DNA from: Clostridium paraputrificum | Lineage (GTDB): Bacteria; Bacillota; Clostridia; Clostridiales; Clostridiaceae | DNA length: 64,000 nt | Assembly: GCF_900447045.1 (NCBI RefSeq) | Contig: NZ_UAWH01000015.1 | Coordinates: 124,001 to 188,000 of the forward strand | Reading direction: 5' to 3' | Shown: positions 25,075 through 33,732 of the stretch, piece after piece | Layout: each line of letters starts with the position of its first letter | Numbering within the stretch: the first letter of the stretch is position 1 | The notes under the pieces: generated by a model | The model's input: only the letters and a program-made list of their open reading frames with translations | What the model was told of the DNA's origin: nothing | Database searches by the model: none | Program-made: the position numbers and the translations under genes

Positions 25075-25584
25075 GTGAAAAAGAAGTTAATTATTGTAAA
25101 TGGAGTTATGGGAGTTGGAAAAACTTCAGTTTGTAGAATGATTTATAAAGAATTAGATAATTCATTTTGGCTAGATGGAGATGATTGCTGGAGGATGAAC
25201 CCCTTTACAGTAAATGAAGAAAATAAGACTATGGTTTTAGATAATATAATTCATATTCTAAATAATTATATAAGAAACTCTAGTAGCAAATATATAATAT
25301 TTAACTGGGTCATTCATACAGATGAGATAATGGAGGAAATATTAAAAGGCCTTAATACTTCTAATGTAGAAATATATAAGATCACTTTAATGTGTCCTGC
25401 GGAATCATTAGTGTCAAGAATTAAAGGAGATATTAGTAAAGGTTTAAGAGATGAAGATAATATAAGAAGGAGCCTTGAAAGGTTAGTATTATATGAGAAA
25501 ATGAATACAATTAAGGTTGATACAACAAATAAAGAATTAAAGGAAGTTGTTAGAGAAATAAATGAGGTTATAAAAAAGCAGTAA
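25075..25584 (+). CDS. P-loop nucleotide-binding kinase (AAA-type, small-molecule kinase like)
   Basis: A 169-residue protein with Walker A GVMGVGKTS (10-18), the segment FWLDGDDCWRM in the place of a substrate-binding loop, and a lid region with arginines (ISKGLRDEDNIRRSLER). This is the fold of shikimate/gluconate-type and zeta-toxin-type kinases. No partner antitoxin is seen, so a metabolite or nucleoside kinase is more likely than a toxin. I chose the GTG after AGGTGAT; a GTG three codons earlier overlaps the ribosome site. Confidence 0.75.
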   Translation: MKKKLIIVNGVMGVGKTSVCRMIYKELDNSFWLDGDDCWRMNPFTVNEENKTMVLDNIIHILNNYIRNSSSKYIIFNWVIHTDEIMEEILKGLNTSNVEIYKITLMCPAESLVSRIKGDISKGLRDEDNIRRSLERLVLYEKMNTIKVDTTNKELKEVVREINEVIKKQ

Positions 25585-25606
25585 ATTTAGTTTTACTGCT
25601 TTTACT
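25573..25606 (+). terminator. Rho-independent terminator
   Basis: Nine-bp stem AGCAGTAAA / TTTACTGCT with T-rich tail; the kinase stop codon is inside the stem. Confidence 0.8.
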
Positions 25607-25681
25607 ATTATAGTAGTAATATTTTAACCTATAAGAATTTAATGTATAATTGTGATATTGAATAATAAAGGGGGAGATATA

Positions 25682-25969
25682 GTGGATTATGCTATAATAG
25701 GATTTCTTTGTGGTGTAAGTATAGTGTTAATGATGAATGTTAGTAATCAAAAAGATCAAATTAAAATCCTAAATAACAAATTAAATAAGATAATAAATCA
25801 TTTAGAAATAGAAGATGATGAGCTTAATAAGATAAATGATGAATTAAATAAATTAATAATAGAAGGGAAGAAAGTAAAGGCAGTTAAGCTATATAGAATG
25901 ACAACAGGAGCTGGTCTTAAAGAGTCAAAGGAATATATTGATGCTTTAGCAGACAAGTTATCTAATTAA
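25682..25969 (+). CDS. Small anchored protein with an L7/L12 C-terminal-like domain
   Basis: A 95-residue protein. A hydrophobic N-terminal helix (residues 2-20) is followed by an Asn/Lys/Glu coiled-coil segment, then a segment KKVKAVKLYRMTTGAGLKESKEYID that strongly resembles the C-terminal domain of ribosomal protein L7/L12 (the factor-binding KxxKxxR-G-LKxAKxxVD pattern). Proteins of this layout are common in clostridia and have no assigned role. The start is a GTG five bases after AAAGGGGGAG. Confidence 0.7.
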   Translation: MDYAIIGFLCGVSIVLMMNVSNQKDQIKILNNKLNKIINHLEIEDDELNKINDELNKLIIEGKKVKAVKLYRMTTGAGLKESKEYIDALADKLSN

Positions 25970-26002
25970 AAGTAAATTAGTTCTATAATTGGAGGAGAAT
26001 AA

Positions 26003-26746
26003 ATGATATTATATTTTACTGGAACAGGAAATAGTCGTCATATTGCAAGGTTAATAAGTAAAGAAATAGATGATGAAATTATGTCAATTAATGAACTTAT
26101 AAAGAGTGGTAGTAATAATGAAATAAAATCAGATAAACCTTTTGTCTTTATAGCTCCTACTTATGCATGGAGAATTCCTATGGTAGTAGAAAAGTTTATT
26201 AAGAATATAAAGCTTTCTGGAAATAGAAAGGTGTATTTTATTCTTACCTGCGGTGCTGATACAGGAGATGCCACTTCATTTTTAAAGTATATTTCTAAGG
26301 AAAAAGGACTTGAGTTTATGGGGCTAAGAGCTTTGGTTATGCCGGATAATTATATTGTTATGTATAGTACTCCAAGTGATGAAGAGAATGAAAGAAGAAT
26401 TAAAAATGTAGAGGAAGAAGTTAATAAAATAGTAAAATATATAGTTAGTGGCAGAAAATTTGAGGAAAATAAAACTACTATTATTGATAGGATGAAAAGT
26501 AATTCTATAAATAAAATGTTTTATAAAATATATGTAAGTGCAAAGGGATTTCATACAACAGATAAGTGTATAAGTTGTGGTAAATGTGAAGGGTTATGTC
26601 CTTTAAATAATATTATACTAGTAGATGGGAAGCCAAAGTGGGGAGAGAATTGTACTCATTGCATGGCATGTATCTGTGGATGCCCAACATATGCTATTGA
26701 ATATAAAAATAAAACTAAGAATAGAAGACGATATTATTTAAAATAA
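26003..26746 (+). CDS. EFR1-family flavodoxin-ferredoxin protein
   Basis: A 247-residue redox protein. The N terminus is a flavodoxin-like FMN fold with the phosphate loop FTGTGNSRHIA (residues 5-15). The C terminus has two 4Fe-4S motifs, CISCGKCEGLCP (from Cys189) and CTHCMACICGCP (from Cys217). Family members probably shuttle electrons between flavin and iron-sulphur centres in anaerobes; the partner is unknown. Ribosome site GGAGGAG. A second, diverged copy lies at 54397-55161. Confidence 0.92.
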   Translation: MILYFTGTGNSRHIARLISKEIDDEIMSINELIKSGSNNEIKSDKPFVFIAPTYAWRIPMVVEKFIKNIKLSGNRKVYFILTCGADTGDATSFLKYISKEKGLEFMGLRALVMPDNYIVMYSTPSDEENERRIKNVEEEVNKIVKYIVSGRKFEENKTTIIDRMKSNSINKMFYKIYVSAKGFHTTDKCISCGKCEGLCPLNNIILVDGKPKWGENCTHCMACICGCPTYAIEYKNKTKNRRRYYLK

Positions 26747-26759
26747 TTATATTATCAAA

Positions 26760-26786
26760 AAAAGAATAGTGTTTAGCTATTCTTTT
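26760..26786. terminator. Bidirectional terminator
   Basis: Stem AAAGAATAG / CTATTCTTT with T-rich flanks on both strands, between the convergent EFR1 and thioesterase genes. Confidence 0.8.
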
Positions 26787-27525
26787 TCCATTTAAATTCT
26801 AATTTTGTAATTGGTTTTTGAACTTCATCCTTAAAAACCCTATGAACTGTAATTAATTCATCTTCATTATTTCTTATAATGTCTGTATTAAAGTGTAGAG
26901 TTGAACCCTCACTAGCTTCCTTTTTAAACAGAACTTTTATATCGGATATTTTATATTGGTCTAAAAGCTCATTAGGTAAAGTATCAACTGCCATTTCAAT
27001 ATACTTAACATTATTAACGTGATTGTTTGAATCAATATCGCTATGTCTAACAGTATAAGCTCTTGTAATGCTAGGAACTTCAAGTTTTATAAAATCATCT
27101 AATGGTATGATTTCATGCAATTCTTTTTGAATTCCGTAAATCTCTAATTGTTCAGGAGAAATCTTTGCTGGGCGTCTCTTTTCAATGTCAATTAGCATTG
27201 CAGTAGAAATCCCAGAAAGAATTACTTTACCAACTGAATTTTTTATAGTGCAACGTCTATAACCATATAGCTTTTTAATACCTATGGCTTCAGTTTCAAC
27301 AGTTATTCTATCTCTAAACTTAGGATATTCTAGGATTTTTAAATCATATTTTAATAAAACCCACACACAATTATGTACAAGTCCATGTTTAGTTTCGCCT
27401 AAAGAATCAGTTTGAGATATTACAACATCCCATAAGTAATTCATTAAAGATGAATATTTACAATTCATATTAGAATCTACATCATATATGTTTATAGTAT
27501 AATCTTTGGTAAATGTATTGCTCAA
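26773..27525 (-). CDS. Acyl-ACP thioesterase
   Basis: A 250-residue double hot-dog thioesterase that releases fatty acids from acyl carrier protein. The first hot-dog domain spans about 5-135, with the usual GYRRCTI and RRPAKIS strands. The second has the catalytic segment HSDIDSNNHVNN (161-172), in which the Asp, Asn and His positions of the plant FatA/FatB and bacterial enzymes are recognisable. It adjusts chain length or supplies free fatty acid; the chain specificity is not predictable. The start is TTG, eight bases after AAAGGAG. A 14-bp perfect palindrome lies just upstream. Confidence 0.9.
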   Translation of the reverse strand: MSNTFTKDYTINIYDVDSNMNCKYSSLMNYLWDVVISQTDSLGETKHGLVHNCVWVLLKYDLKILEYPKFRDRITVETEAIGIKKLYGYRRCTIKNSVGKVILSGISTAMLIDIEKRRPAKISPEQLEIYGIQKELHEIIPLDDFIKLEVPSITRAYTVRHSDIDSNNHVNNVKYIEMAVDTLPNELLDQYKISDIKVLFKKEASEGSTLHFNTDIIRNNEDELITVHRVFKDEVQKPITKLEFKWKKNS

Positions 27526-27540
27526 GTTTAATACTCCTTT

Positions 27541-27554
27541 CTAATTATAATTAG
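27541..27554. promoter_or_regulatory. Perfect 14-bp palindrome upstream of the thioesterase gene
   Basis: CTAATTATAATTAG is fully self-complementary and sits a few bases upstream of the thioesterase ribosome site, within the divergent intergenic region. It is a plausible operator, but with such AT-rich sequence chance is possible. Confidence 0.35.
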
Positions 27555-27590
27555 TATAAGTTAATTATATGTAAAGTTATTCCATAAAGC

Positions 27591-27627
27591 AAATAGCATT
27601 GAAATACTAATTTTCAATGCTATTTTT
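27591..27627 (+). terminator. Orphan terminator in a divergent intergenic region
   Basis: Stem ATAGCATTGAAA / TTTTCAATGCTAT followed by T5. Both neighbouring genes are transcribed away from it, so no annotated transcript should end here. A short unannotated RNA or a decayed gene end would explain it. Confidence 0.55.
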
Positions 27628-27778
27628 ATAAAATTAATGTTTTTTGTTATCCAATAGTATTTTTAAGAATATATAATAACTCTTTTAAGATAAGTATAGT
27701 TCTTACTATATTTGTTATCAATGTAAAAGGTAAATATGATATAATCGAATGAGAAATTAGGTTAAATAGGAGAGAGTA

Positions 27779-28429
27779 ATGTTTAAAGTAGCTATTTTTG
27801 ATTTAGATGGTACATTGTTAAATACTATAGATGATTTATCAAATGCATGTAATTATGCTCTTAGTAAATTTTCATTTCCAACTCATGAGTCTGAAAAGTA
27901 TAAAGCTTTTATTGGAAATGGATTATACAAGCTTGTGGAAAGAGCTCTTCCTCTTGAAAATAGGGATAGTGAAACAGTTAATATGGTATTAGATGTGTTT
28001 AATAAATACTATAATGATCACATGATGGATATGACTAGGTCTTATAATGGAATAATTGATCTTTTAGACCAACTAATAGATGAAGAAATTGGACTAGCTG
28101 TTGTATCTAATAAGAAACATGATTTTACATTGGAGATAATACATAAATATTTTTCTGATAGATTTAAATTAGTTTTAGGGTTAAGAGAAAACTATAAAGC
28201 TAAGCCTGATCCAACATCACTATTAGAAGTAATTAATGAATTTGGTATAAGTAAAGAGGAATGCATATATATTGGTGATTCAAATGTTGATATAAGAACT
28301 GCAAGAAATGCTGGAGTTAAATCTATAGGTGTTTCATGGGGATTTAGAGGAGGAGAAGAGTTACTTAAAGAAGGTGCAGACTATCTAGTAAATAATGTAG
28401 AGGAACTAAAAGAAATAATAATTAGTTAA
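27779..28429 (+). CDS. gph: HAD-family phosphoglycolate phosphatase-like hydrolase
   Basis: A 216-residue HAD phosphatase with motif I FDLDGTLLNT (nucleophile Asp8, acid Asp10), motif II VVSNKKH, motif III lysine in KAKPDP and motif IV GDSNVDI. The helical cap between motifs I and II is subclass C1, as in phosphoglycolate phosphatase and pyrophosphatase PpaX. It probably salvages 2-phosphoglycolate or another small phosphoester; the exact substrate is uncertain. AGGAGAGA ribosome site. An Imm5-like gene follows after 18 bases. Confidence 0.87.
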   Translation: MFKVAIFDLDGTLLNTIDDLSNACNYALSKFSFPTHESEKYKAFIGNGLYKLVERALPLENRDSETVNMVLDVFNKYYNDHMMDMTRSYNGIIDLLDQLIDEEIGLAVVSNKKHDFTLEIIHKYFSDRFKLVLGLRENYKAKPDPTSLLEVINEFGISKEECIYIGDSNVDIRTARNAGVKSIGVSWGFRGGEELLKEGADYLVNNVEELKEIIIS

Positions 28430-28447
28430 AAGAAAGTAGGAATAGAT

Positions 28448-28975
28448 ATGGCAAAACTAAGGAAGATGTTAGGAAGCTTAGATGATCCCAATATAGTATC
28501 ATTAATGAGTTTAATAGAAACACAAAGCAAAACAACATTAGCCAATTGGGCAATTACATATGCAGAGGACAATTTTCTTAATATATATGAAAAAAACTAT
28601 AGTGATGATTTAAGACTTCGTAATATAGTATCAGCTTCAAAGGAATATTTAAATGGAACTAAAAAGTTAAATGAGGTTAAATCTCTTATAAAGGAAGGAA
28701 ATGTAGTTGCAAGAAGTCTAGAAGAAAACCCTGTTGCTCAGGTAGCTTGTCGTGCTATAGTAACAGCTTGTGGAACAATTAATACACCAACAAATGCTCT
28801 TGGTTTTACTTTTTATGGAGCAGCAGCAATTGTTTATGATAAGTGTGGTTTATCAGAAAGTTCAAAAATATATGATGAATTAGCTAGTAAAGAATTAGAA
28901 AAAATGTTAGTGTCACTTGAAAAGGTTGCTATCTCTAACGAAGAAAACCCTGCGAAAATTAAGTGGAATTGCTGA
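28448..28975 (+). CDS. Imm5-like putative immunity protein
   Basis: A 175-residue helical protein. Its sequence pattern (SLIETQSKTTLANWAITYAE near the start, LNIYEKNYSDD, then ARAIVTACGTINTPTNALGFTFYGAAA) fits the Imm5-like family as I know it, originally assigned as immunity proteins of polymorphic toxin systems. No toxin gene is next to it, and it follows a housekeeping phosphatase by 18 bases. A stand-alone role is therefore possible. No signal peptide. It has a weak AGGAAT ribosome site. Confidence 0.7.
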   Translation: MAKLRKMLGSLDDPNIVSLMSLIETQSKTTLANWAITYAEDNFLNIYEKNYSDDLRLRNIVSASKEYLNGTKKLNEVKSLIKEGNVVARSLEENPVAQVACRAIVTACGTINTPTNALGFTFYGAAAIVYDKCGLSESSKIYDELASKELEKMLVSLEKVAISNEENPAKIKWNC

Positions 28976-29146
28976 ATATACTAGTAATCTATAAAAATAT
29001 TAAAATAGTATTTATATATAGGTAATTTCATAATTCTTTTTAAAAATAATTATAATAAAATTTATATTTTTTCAAATCATAAGTTAAATTATTAATACTT
29101 TATAATTAGAAGTTAAAGGTAAGACAAATTATGGTTTGTATTGTCA
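28976..29146. other. AT-rich spacer, nothing assigned
   Basis: This spacer holds runs of A and T and no ribosome-site-linked frame. It leads into a strong terminator, so it may be the 3' end of the gph/Imm5 transcript. Confidence 0.35.
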
Positions 29147-29179
29147 AAAAAAACATGATAATATTTATCATGTTTTTTT
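29147..29179 (+). terminator. Rho-independent terminator
   Basis: Very long A/T-flanked stem AAAAAAACATGATA / TATCATGTTTTTTT. It precedes the OPT gene by about 100 bases. Confidence 0.8.
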
Positions 29180-29284
29180 GTTTTATCTGACTAAAGTGAT
29201 AAAACATGAGATGATTATTATATTAGCAAAAATGGATATACTAAATATAAATTTATAAATAAACAAAAGAAAAGGGGACAAAAG

Positions 29285-31210
29285 ATGAAAAAGAAATTAC
29301 CTAAAGAGGCCTATGGTGGTGTTCATGGTAAAGATTATGTTCCATACATAACTGACAAGTCTAAAAGTGGAACAAATCTTGCAGTAATCATAATAGGTTC
29401 AATTTTAGCTGCTGTGTTTGCAGCATCTACAGCTTATTCTGGAATGAAATCTGGATTAACTGTTGCAGCAGGGATTCCTGGTGCTATTATAGGTTCAATG
29501 CTTATTGGAGTTTTTGCTAAAAGTAAAGGTATCCTTGGGAAAAATATAACTCAAGGTATGTCAAGTGGTGGAGAATCTATAGCAAGTGGTATGATTTATG
29601 TTTTACCTGCAATTATTCTTATAGGCAGTGATATTACTCTTATAGAGGGAATTACTGTTGGAGTAGGAGGCACACTATTTGGTATAGGATGTCTTTCATT
29701 AGTTTATAAGTTCTTAATAGTAGAGGAACATGGAACTCTTATGTATCCAGAATCAATGGCTATCTCTGAAACTTTAGTTGCATCTGAAGCAGGTGGAGAT
29801 GCTATAAAATACATGGGTATTGGATTTGGAATAAGTGGCATTATTAATGTATTAACAGGATCATTTTTGAATCTAATTAACAATACTATTACTTTTGTAG
29901 GAAGTAAGTTTTATAAATGGAAGTTCTCAACTGAAGTAAATCCACTTTTATTAGGTATTGGATTTATAGTTGGTCTTGAAGTGTCTTTAATGATGTTTGC
30001 AGGTTCAGTTTTAGCTAACTTTGGTATTACTCCATTAATAGGTTACTTTACTGATTTTGCAGAACATGGTGCCCAATCATGGAATGATGCTTCTATGTTA
30101 CTTCATCAAATGGATGTAAATGCAATAGCAGGAAGCTATGTTAAGTATATTGGAGCTGGAATGATGCTTTGTGGTGGTATTATTGGCGCAGTTAAGCTTA
30201 TACCAACCATTGTTATTTCTCTTAAAGAAACATTTAAAGCAAAATCAAGCAATGATGGAAGCAATGAAAAGAATTCAGGTGGCATTCTTATGCTATTTGG
30301 GGGAATTATAGTAGCCTTTGTTGCAGCCTTTATAATTTCTCAAAATATAAAGATGGCAATAATAGGTGCAATAGTTTCTATGATATTATCATTATTATTT
30401 GTTATAGTAGCAGGACGTTTAACTGGTACAATAGGTACATCAAACCTACCAGTATCAGGCATGACAATTGCATCTTTAGTAATATTAACTTTAGTTTTTG
30501 TTATAATGGGATGGACTTCTCCAGCTGATAATAAATCATTACTTTTATTTGCAGCCTTTATGGTAGTTGCAATAGCAGTAGCTGGTGGTTACAGCCAATC
30601 TCAAAAGGTAAGTTACATAATAGGTGGAAGCAGAAGTGAAATGAGAAATTCATTTGCTATATCAAGTGTTATTGGTGTTATAGTGGTAACAGGAACAATC
30701 TTAGTTCTATCAAGCCAGTTAAGAATTACTGGAGCAGAAGCACCATTTGCTCTTCCACAAGCTAACTTAATGTCAACTTTAACATCAGGTATAATGTCTG
30801 GTGATTTACCATGGCCAATGATTATAGTTGGTATTGTAATGGCATTGTTCTTATTCTTATTAGATTTACCTATAATGACTATTGCTATAGGATTCTATTT
30901 ACCTATATCAACAACTTCTATAATATTAGTAGGTGCTTTAATAAGAGTATTGGTAGAAAAGATGAGTAAAGATGAACAGGAAAAGGAAATAAAAGTTTCA
31001 AATGGAATAAGCCTTTCTTCAGGACTTGTAGCTGGTGGCTCTATAATTGGGCTATTAGGAATAATACTTCAGGTTACAGGAGTAATAACTCCAAAAACTC
31101 CTGCTGGATTTGCAGCAAGTAATGGTATGGGAATAATACTTTTAATAGCCTTAGTAATAGCAACAACCATTCCTATAATGATGTCTAAAATTAAACTGAA
31201 AAATGAATAG
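29285..31210 (+). CDS. OPT-family oligopeptide transporter
   Basis: A 641-residue membrane transporter of the OPT superfamily (prokaryotic EspB/YSL-like branch), expected to import peptides or metal-chelating peptides with protons. The N-terminal AVFAASTAYSGMKSGLTVAAGIPGA stretch and the motif STTSIILVGALIR near the end are typical. Long hydrophobic helices (about 14) occupy most of the protein, with one hydrophilic loop (about 315-335). The ribosome site is AAAGGGG. Single gene with its own terminators on both sides. The substrate is unknown. Confidence 0.9.
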   Translation: MKKKLPKEAYGGVHGKDYVPYITDKSKSGTNLAVIIIGSILAAVFAASTAYSGMKSGLTVAAGIPGAIIGSMLIGVFAKSKGILGKNITQGMSSGGESIASGMIYVLPAIILIGSDITLIEGITVGVGGTLFGIGCLSLVYKFLIVEEHGTLMYPESMAISETLVASEAGGDAIKYMGIGFGISGIINVLTGSFLNLINNTITFVGSKFYKWKFSTEVNPLLLGIGFIVGLEVSLMMFAGSVLANFGITPLIGYFTDFAEHGAQSWNDASMLLHQMDVNAIAGSYVKYIGAGMMLCGGIIGAVKLIPTIVISLKETFKAKSSNDGSNEKNSGGILMLFGGIIVAFVAAFIISQNIKMAIIGAIVSMILSLLFVIVAGRLTGTIGTSNLPVSGMTIASLVILTLVFVIMGWTSPADNKSLLLFAAFMVVAIAVAGGYSQSQKVSYIIGGSRSEMRNSFAISSVIGVIVVTGTILVLSSQLRITGAEAPFALPQANLMSTLTSGIMSGDLPWPMIIVGIVMALFLFLLDLPIMTIAIGFYLPISTTSIILVGALIRVLVEKMSKDEQEKEIKVSNGISLSSGLVAGGSIIGLLGIILQVTGVITPKTPAGFAASNGMGIILLIALVIATTIPIMMSKIKLKNE

Positions 31211-31214
31211 CTTA

Positions 31215-31250
31215 TGAAGAGAAATCATAAATTATGGTTTCTCTTCTTTC
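31215..31250 (+). terminator. Rho-independent terminator
   Basis: Stem GAAGAGAAA / TTTCTCTTC (extended by CAT/ATG) followed by TTTC. It ends the OPT transcript. Confidence 0.75.
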
Positions 31251-31449
31251 ATTTACAAATATTATGTTTTACACTATATGTATATAGAAAAATATAATCA
31301 TAGATTTTTTGAAAAATTTTAATAACTTATAGAAAACAATCAGAAAGTTCTGCGTAGATAGTAACTCTTTCTTTTAAATAAAAAGTAATTTACTCTATTC
31401 CCTATAGAAAGAATAGAGTGCTAAATATATTTTAAGGAGGAAGAAATTA

Positions 31450-31611
31450 ATGGATAAACACGATCTAGAAGAGAAAGAAATTAAAAATATGAAGAAGTCA
31501 TCTTATATTATATTTATTGTTACATTAATAGTATTTATATTAATTGTTGTAGTAGTTCTTTCGGGGATAAAAAGTTTTGTGGACTTATTTTCTAACCTTA
31601 GTATAAATTAA
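31450..31611 (+). CDS. Small single-span membrane protein, 53 residues
   Basis: A 53-codon ORF, too short for most gene callers, but preceded by a very strong AAGGAGG ribosome site at good spacing. The product is MDKHDLEEKEIKNMKKS, then one hydrophobic helix (IIFIVTLIVFILIVVVVLS) and a short tail. The positive-inside rule places the charged N terminus in the cytoplasm. It has its own terminator. The function is unknown. Confidence 0.65.
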   Translation: MDKHDLEEKEIKNMKKSSYIIFIVTLIVFILIVVVVLSGIKSFVDLFSNLSIN

Positions 31612-31621
31612 ATATTTAATA

Positions 31622-31652
31622 GAAAGTTGAGAGGGCAAGCTCTCAACTTTAT
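31622..31652. terminator. Bidirectional terminator
   Basis: Eleven-bp stem AAAGTTGAGAG / CTCTCAACTTT with T-rich ends on the plus strand. It serves the small membrane protein and, on the other strand, the convergent gene whose stop codon overlaps it. Confidence 0.8.
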
Positions 31653-32074
31653 TTCATAACACCATCATAGTAAGAACATATAGCATCATCAATTATAGTG
31701 CTAATATAGATATTAAAGTCAGGATTATTAGCTTTAAGTTTATTAAGTTTTATTAAAGTAGACTTTCTAAAGCAATAGGTCCTAACAAATTCAAATTTTT
31801 CTCCGTCTACAGGTGGAGTTATACCATTAGGGTGTACTTTACCTTTTTTATTTTTATGAGATTGGGGAGTAAACTTTGTTTCTGTAAAAGGTTTAGCTTC
31901 TTCTTTTCTATTATCAAAACTTAATTTTTCTTCTGTAGCTTCATCGGTAAAACAAAAACTAGCAACAGCATCTTTTGATGGTGGTACATAATCTGTAAAA
32001 CAGATTTCATCCATTGGCTCTTCGTAACATAAATCATCCTTAGACATCACAAATTCTTTTTTTCTTCTTGCCAT
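31649..32074 (-). CDS. Hypothetical protein with a possible ribbon-helix-helix C terminus
   Basis: A 141-residue protein I do not recognise. The N-terminal two thirds is acidic and probably disordered, with repeated C/FTD segments (EICFTDYVPP, SFCFTDEATE). The last 45 residues (FEFVRTYCFRKSTLIKLN, then ISTIIDDAICSYYD) look like a ribbon-helix-helix dimerisation and DNA-binding unit, in the way of small plasmid regulators. This is by eye only. Ribosome site GGAGG lies at a good distance from ATG. Single gene. Confidence 0.6.
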   Translation of the reverse strand: MARRKKEFVMSKDDLCYEEPMDEICFTDYVPPSKDAVASFCFTDEATEEKLSFDNRKEEAKPFTETKFTPQSHKNKKGKVHPNGITPPVDGEKFEFVRTYCFRKSTLIKLNKLKANNPDFNIYISTIIDDAICSYYDGVMK

Positions 32075-32251
32075 AACAAACCTCCAAATTTATTTCTAAA
32101 AGTTATATATGCAAAAACAAAAAAATAAATATTGTTTTAAACATATAAATACATAAATATATAAATATTTATTATTATGAGCACATATAAAAGTGTTACA
32201 ATAAATTTAAGATTATAATTAAGAATAGCAATGAACAGAGTGGAGAGTTAT

Positions 32252-33019
32252 ATGATTTATAAGCTAAAGAATACAGAAAAGGCTAAAGATTTATTTGGTA
32301 ATTGGGAAGAAACAATTATATGGTCATGTCTTCAAAACATAATGGGAAGTATTTATGTAGATGACGAAGAAAATCCAAAATCAGCAATTGCTGTACTTGG
32401 AGACTTTTGTTTTTTGGGAGGAGTAGCTAAGAAAGAGCTTGTACAATATAAACCAGATTACTATAAAGAGAATTTTATAATAATGGTACCTCAAAGTAAT
32501 GAGTGGTCAGTACTAATTAAAGAGTGTTACGGAAAGAATGCAAAAAAAATTACTAGATATGCTATTAAAAAAGAAGAGCATATTTTTCATAAGGATAAAT
32601 TGATGGCTATTGTAAACTCTTTACCTCAAGAGTATACACTAAGAATGATAGATGAAGAGATTTTTAATTTCTGTAGGTTAAATGATTGGAGTAAGAGTTT
32701 TGTTGCTCAATATTCTGATTATGAAATGTTTAAGAATCTAGGATTAGGAGTTGTTGTTATGAAAGATAATGAACCTATTTCAGGTGCAGCTGCTTATTCA
32801 CGGTATAGAGATGGAATTGAAGTAGAAATTGATACTAAAAAGGAATACAGAAGAAAAGGTCTTGCATATTGTTGTGGTGGAAAATTAATTTTAGAATGTC
32901 TTAATAGAGGTTTATATCCAAGTTGGGATGCTCATAATAAAGCCTCTGTAGCATTAGCTGAAAAATTAGGATATAACTATCATTATGATTATTTAGCTTT
33001 TGAAGTGTGTGATTACTAA
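32252..33019 (+). CDS. GNAT acetyltransferase (GNAT_acetyltr_2 type)
   Basis: A 255-residue protein with an N-terminal accessory half (SCLQNIMGSIYVDD, then a DFCFLGG strand) and a C-terminal GNAT core whose acetyl-CoA loop is TKKEYRRKGLAYCCGGKL near residues 198-215. The segment SWDAHNKASVALAEKLGY completes the fold. This organisation is common in Firmicutes; the acceptor is unknown. I chose the ATG after AGTGGAGAG rather than an ATG seven codons earlier. Confidence 0.82.
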   Translation: MIYKLKNTEKAKDLFGNWEETIIWSCLQNIMGSIYVDDEENPKSAIAVLGDFCFLGGVAKKELVQYKPDYYKENFIIMVPQSNEWSVLIKECYGKNAKKITRYAIKKEEHIFHKDKLMAIVNSLPQEYTLRMIDEEIFNFCRLNDWSKSFVAQYSDYEMFKNLGLGVVVMKDNEPISGAAAYSRYRDGIEVEIDTKKEYRRKGLAYCCGGKLILECLNRGLYPSWDAHNKASVALAEKLGYNYHYDYLAFEVCDY

Positions 33020-33037
33020 TATTATAGGAGTAGAAAG

Positions 33038-33432
33038 ATGAAAAGAAAAAGAATTATATATATAGGGCTTATTATCATAGTTATGATTTAGGAATTGCTT
33101 CAAGAAGTTATGAAAGCTACTTACATAGTTTAATAAGCAAATATGCAGGAGATACCTTATGGGCTTTAATGGTGTATTTAGGATTTGGTTTTCTATTTAA
33201 TAAAGCTAAAATAAGAAATTTGGCTTTGGCTTCAATGACATTTTCTTATTTGATAGAAATATCTCAACTTTACCAAGGGGAATGGATAAATTCAATAAGA
33301 AATACAACCTTAGGAGCATTAATTTTAGGACATGGATTTTTATTTAGTGACTTAATATGTTATACAATTGGAATTTTAATTGGAGTAGTTTTTGAGTATT
33401 TATATTTTTATAAAAAAGATTGCAGTTTATAG
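33038..33432 (+). pseudogene. DUF2809 membrane protein gene with a one-base deletion
   Basis: After an AGGAG ribosome site the frame reads MKRKRIIYIGLIIIVMI and stops at TAG. Adding one T to the three-T run at 33087-33089 gives MILGIASRSYESYLHSL and continues unbroken to 33432. The restored product is a small DUF2809-type membrane protein: YAGDTLWALMVYLGFGF, EISQLYQGEW, NTTLGALILGHGFL and SDLICYTIGILIG. As written the gene is disrupted. A sequencing slip or true decay are both possible; neighbouring genes show the same kind of lesion. Confidence 0.75.
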
Positions 33433-33452
33433 AAAAAAGCAATCTCTTTTAT
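33415..33452 (+). terminator. Rho-independent terminator
   Basis: Stem AGATTGC / GCAATCT, with the DUF2809 stop codon in the loop, followed by CTTTTATTT. Confidence 0.6.
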
Positions 33453-33505
33453 TTATATAGGGTGTAATTAAATAGTAAACTAATCCATATGATAAAGAAT
33501 AATGA

Positions 33506-33671
33506 AGTTATACACTATATGAATCAATAACAATGCTTAAGAAGCTTAAAGAGAGTTGTTGTTCTAAGGATAATTATCTAATATGAAAAAGTTAGAAAAT
33601 GTGAGCATAATAGGTTATATTATGTAAAATTCAGTGAGAAAGATAACAGCTTATTTGATTTAATAGTTTAA
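33506..33671 (+). pseudogene. Probable remnant of a coding gene
   Basis: Two abutting frames look coding: SYTLYESITMLKKLKESCCS continuing KDNYLI, then, after a one-base shift, YEKVRKCEHNRLYYVKFSEK continuing DNSLFDLIV and a stop. The amino-acid pattern is that of a real protein C terminus, but no start or ribosome site is left. I cannot name the family. Confidence 0.35.
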
Positions 33672-33732
33672 TGAATATATTATAAAAAAGTAATTAAAAT
33701 AAATATGAGATAAAAGAAATTGAGGTATACAT

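Noticed and set aside
25075..25584. P-loop kinase considered as a zeta-type toxin
   Set aside because: No adjacent antitoxin gene; it follows a methyltransferase gene in an ordinary metabolic-looking pair.
25682..25969. L7/L12-like protein considered as a ribosomal protein gene
   Set aside because: It has an N-terminal membrane helix, lacks the L7/L12 N-terminal domain and is not near rplJ or rpoB.
28976..29284. Search for a riboswitch upstream of the OPT transporter
   Set aside because: Only a plain terminator hairpin is visible; no known conserved leader motif was recognised.
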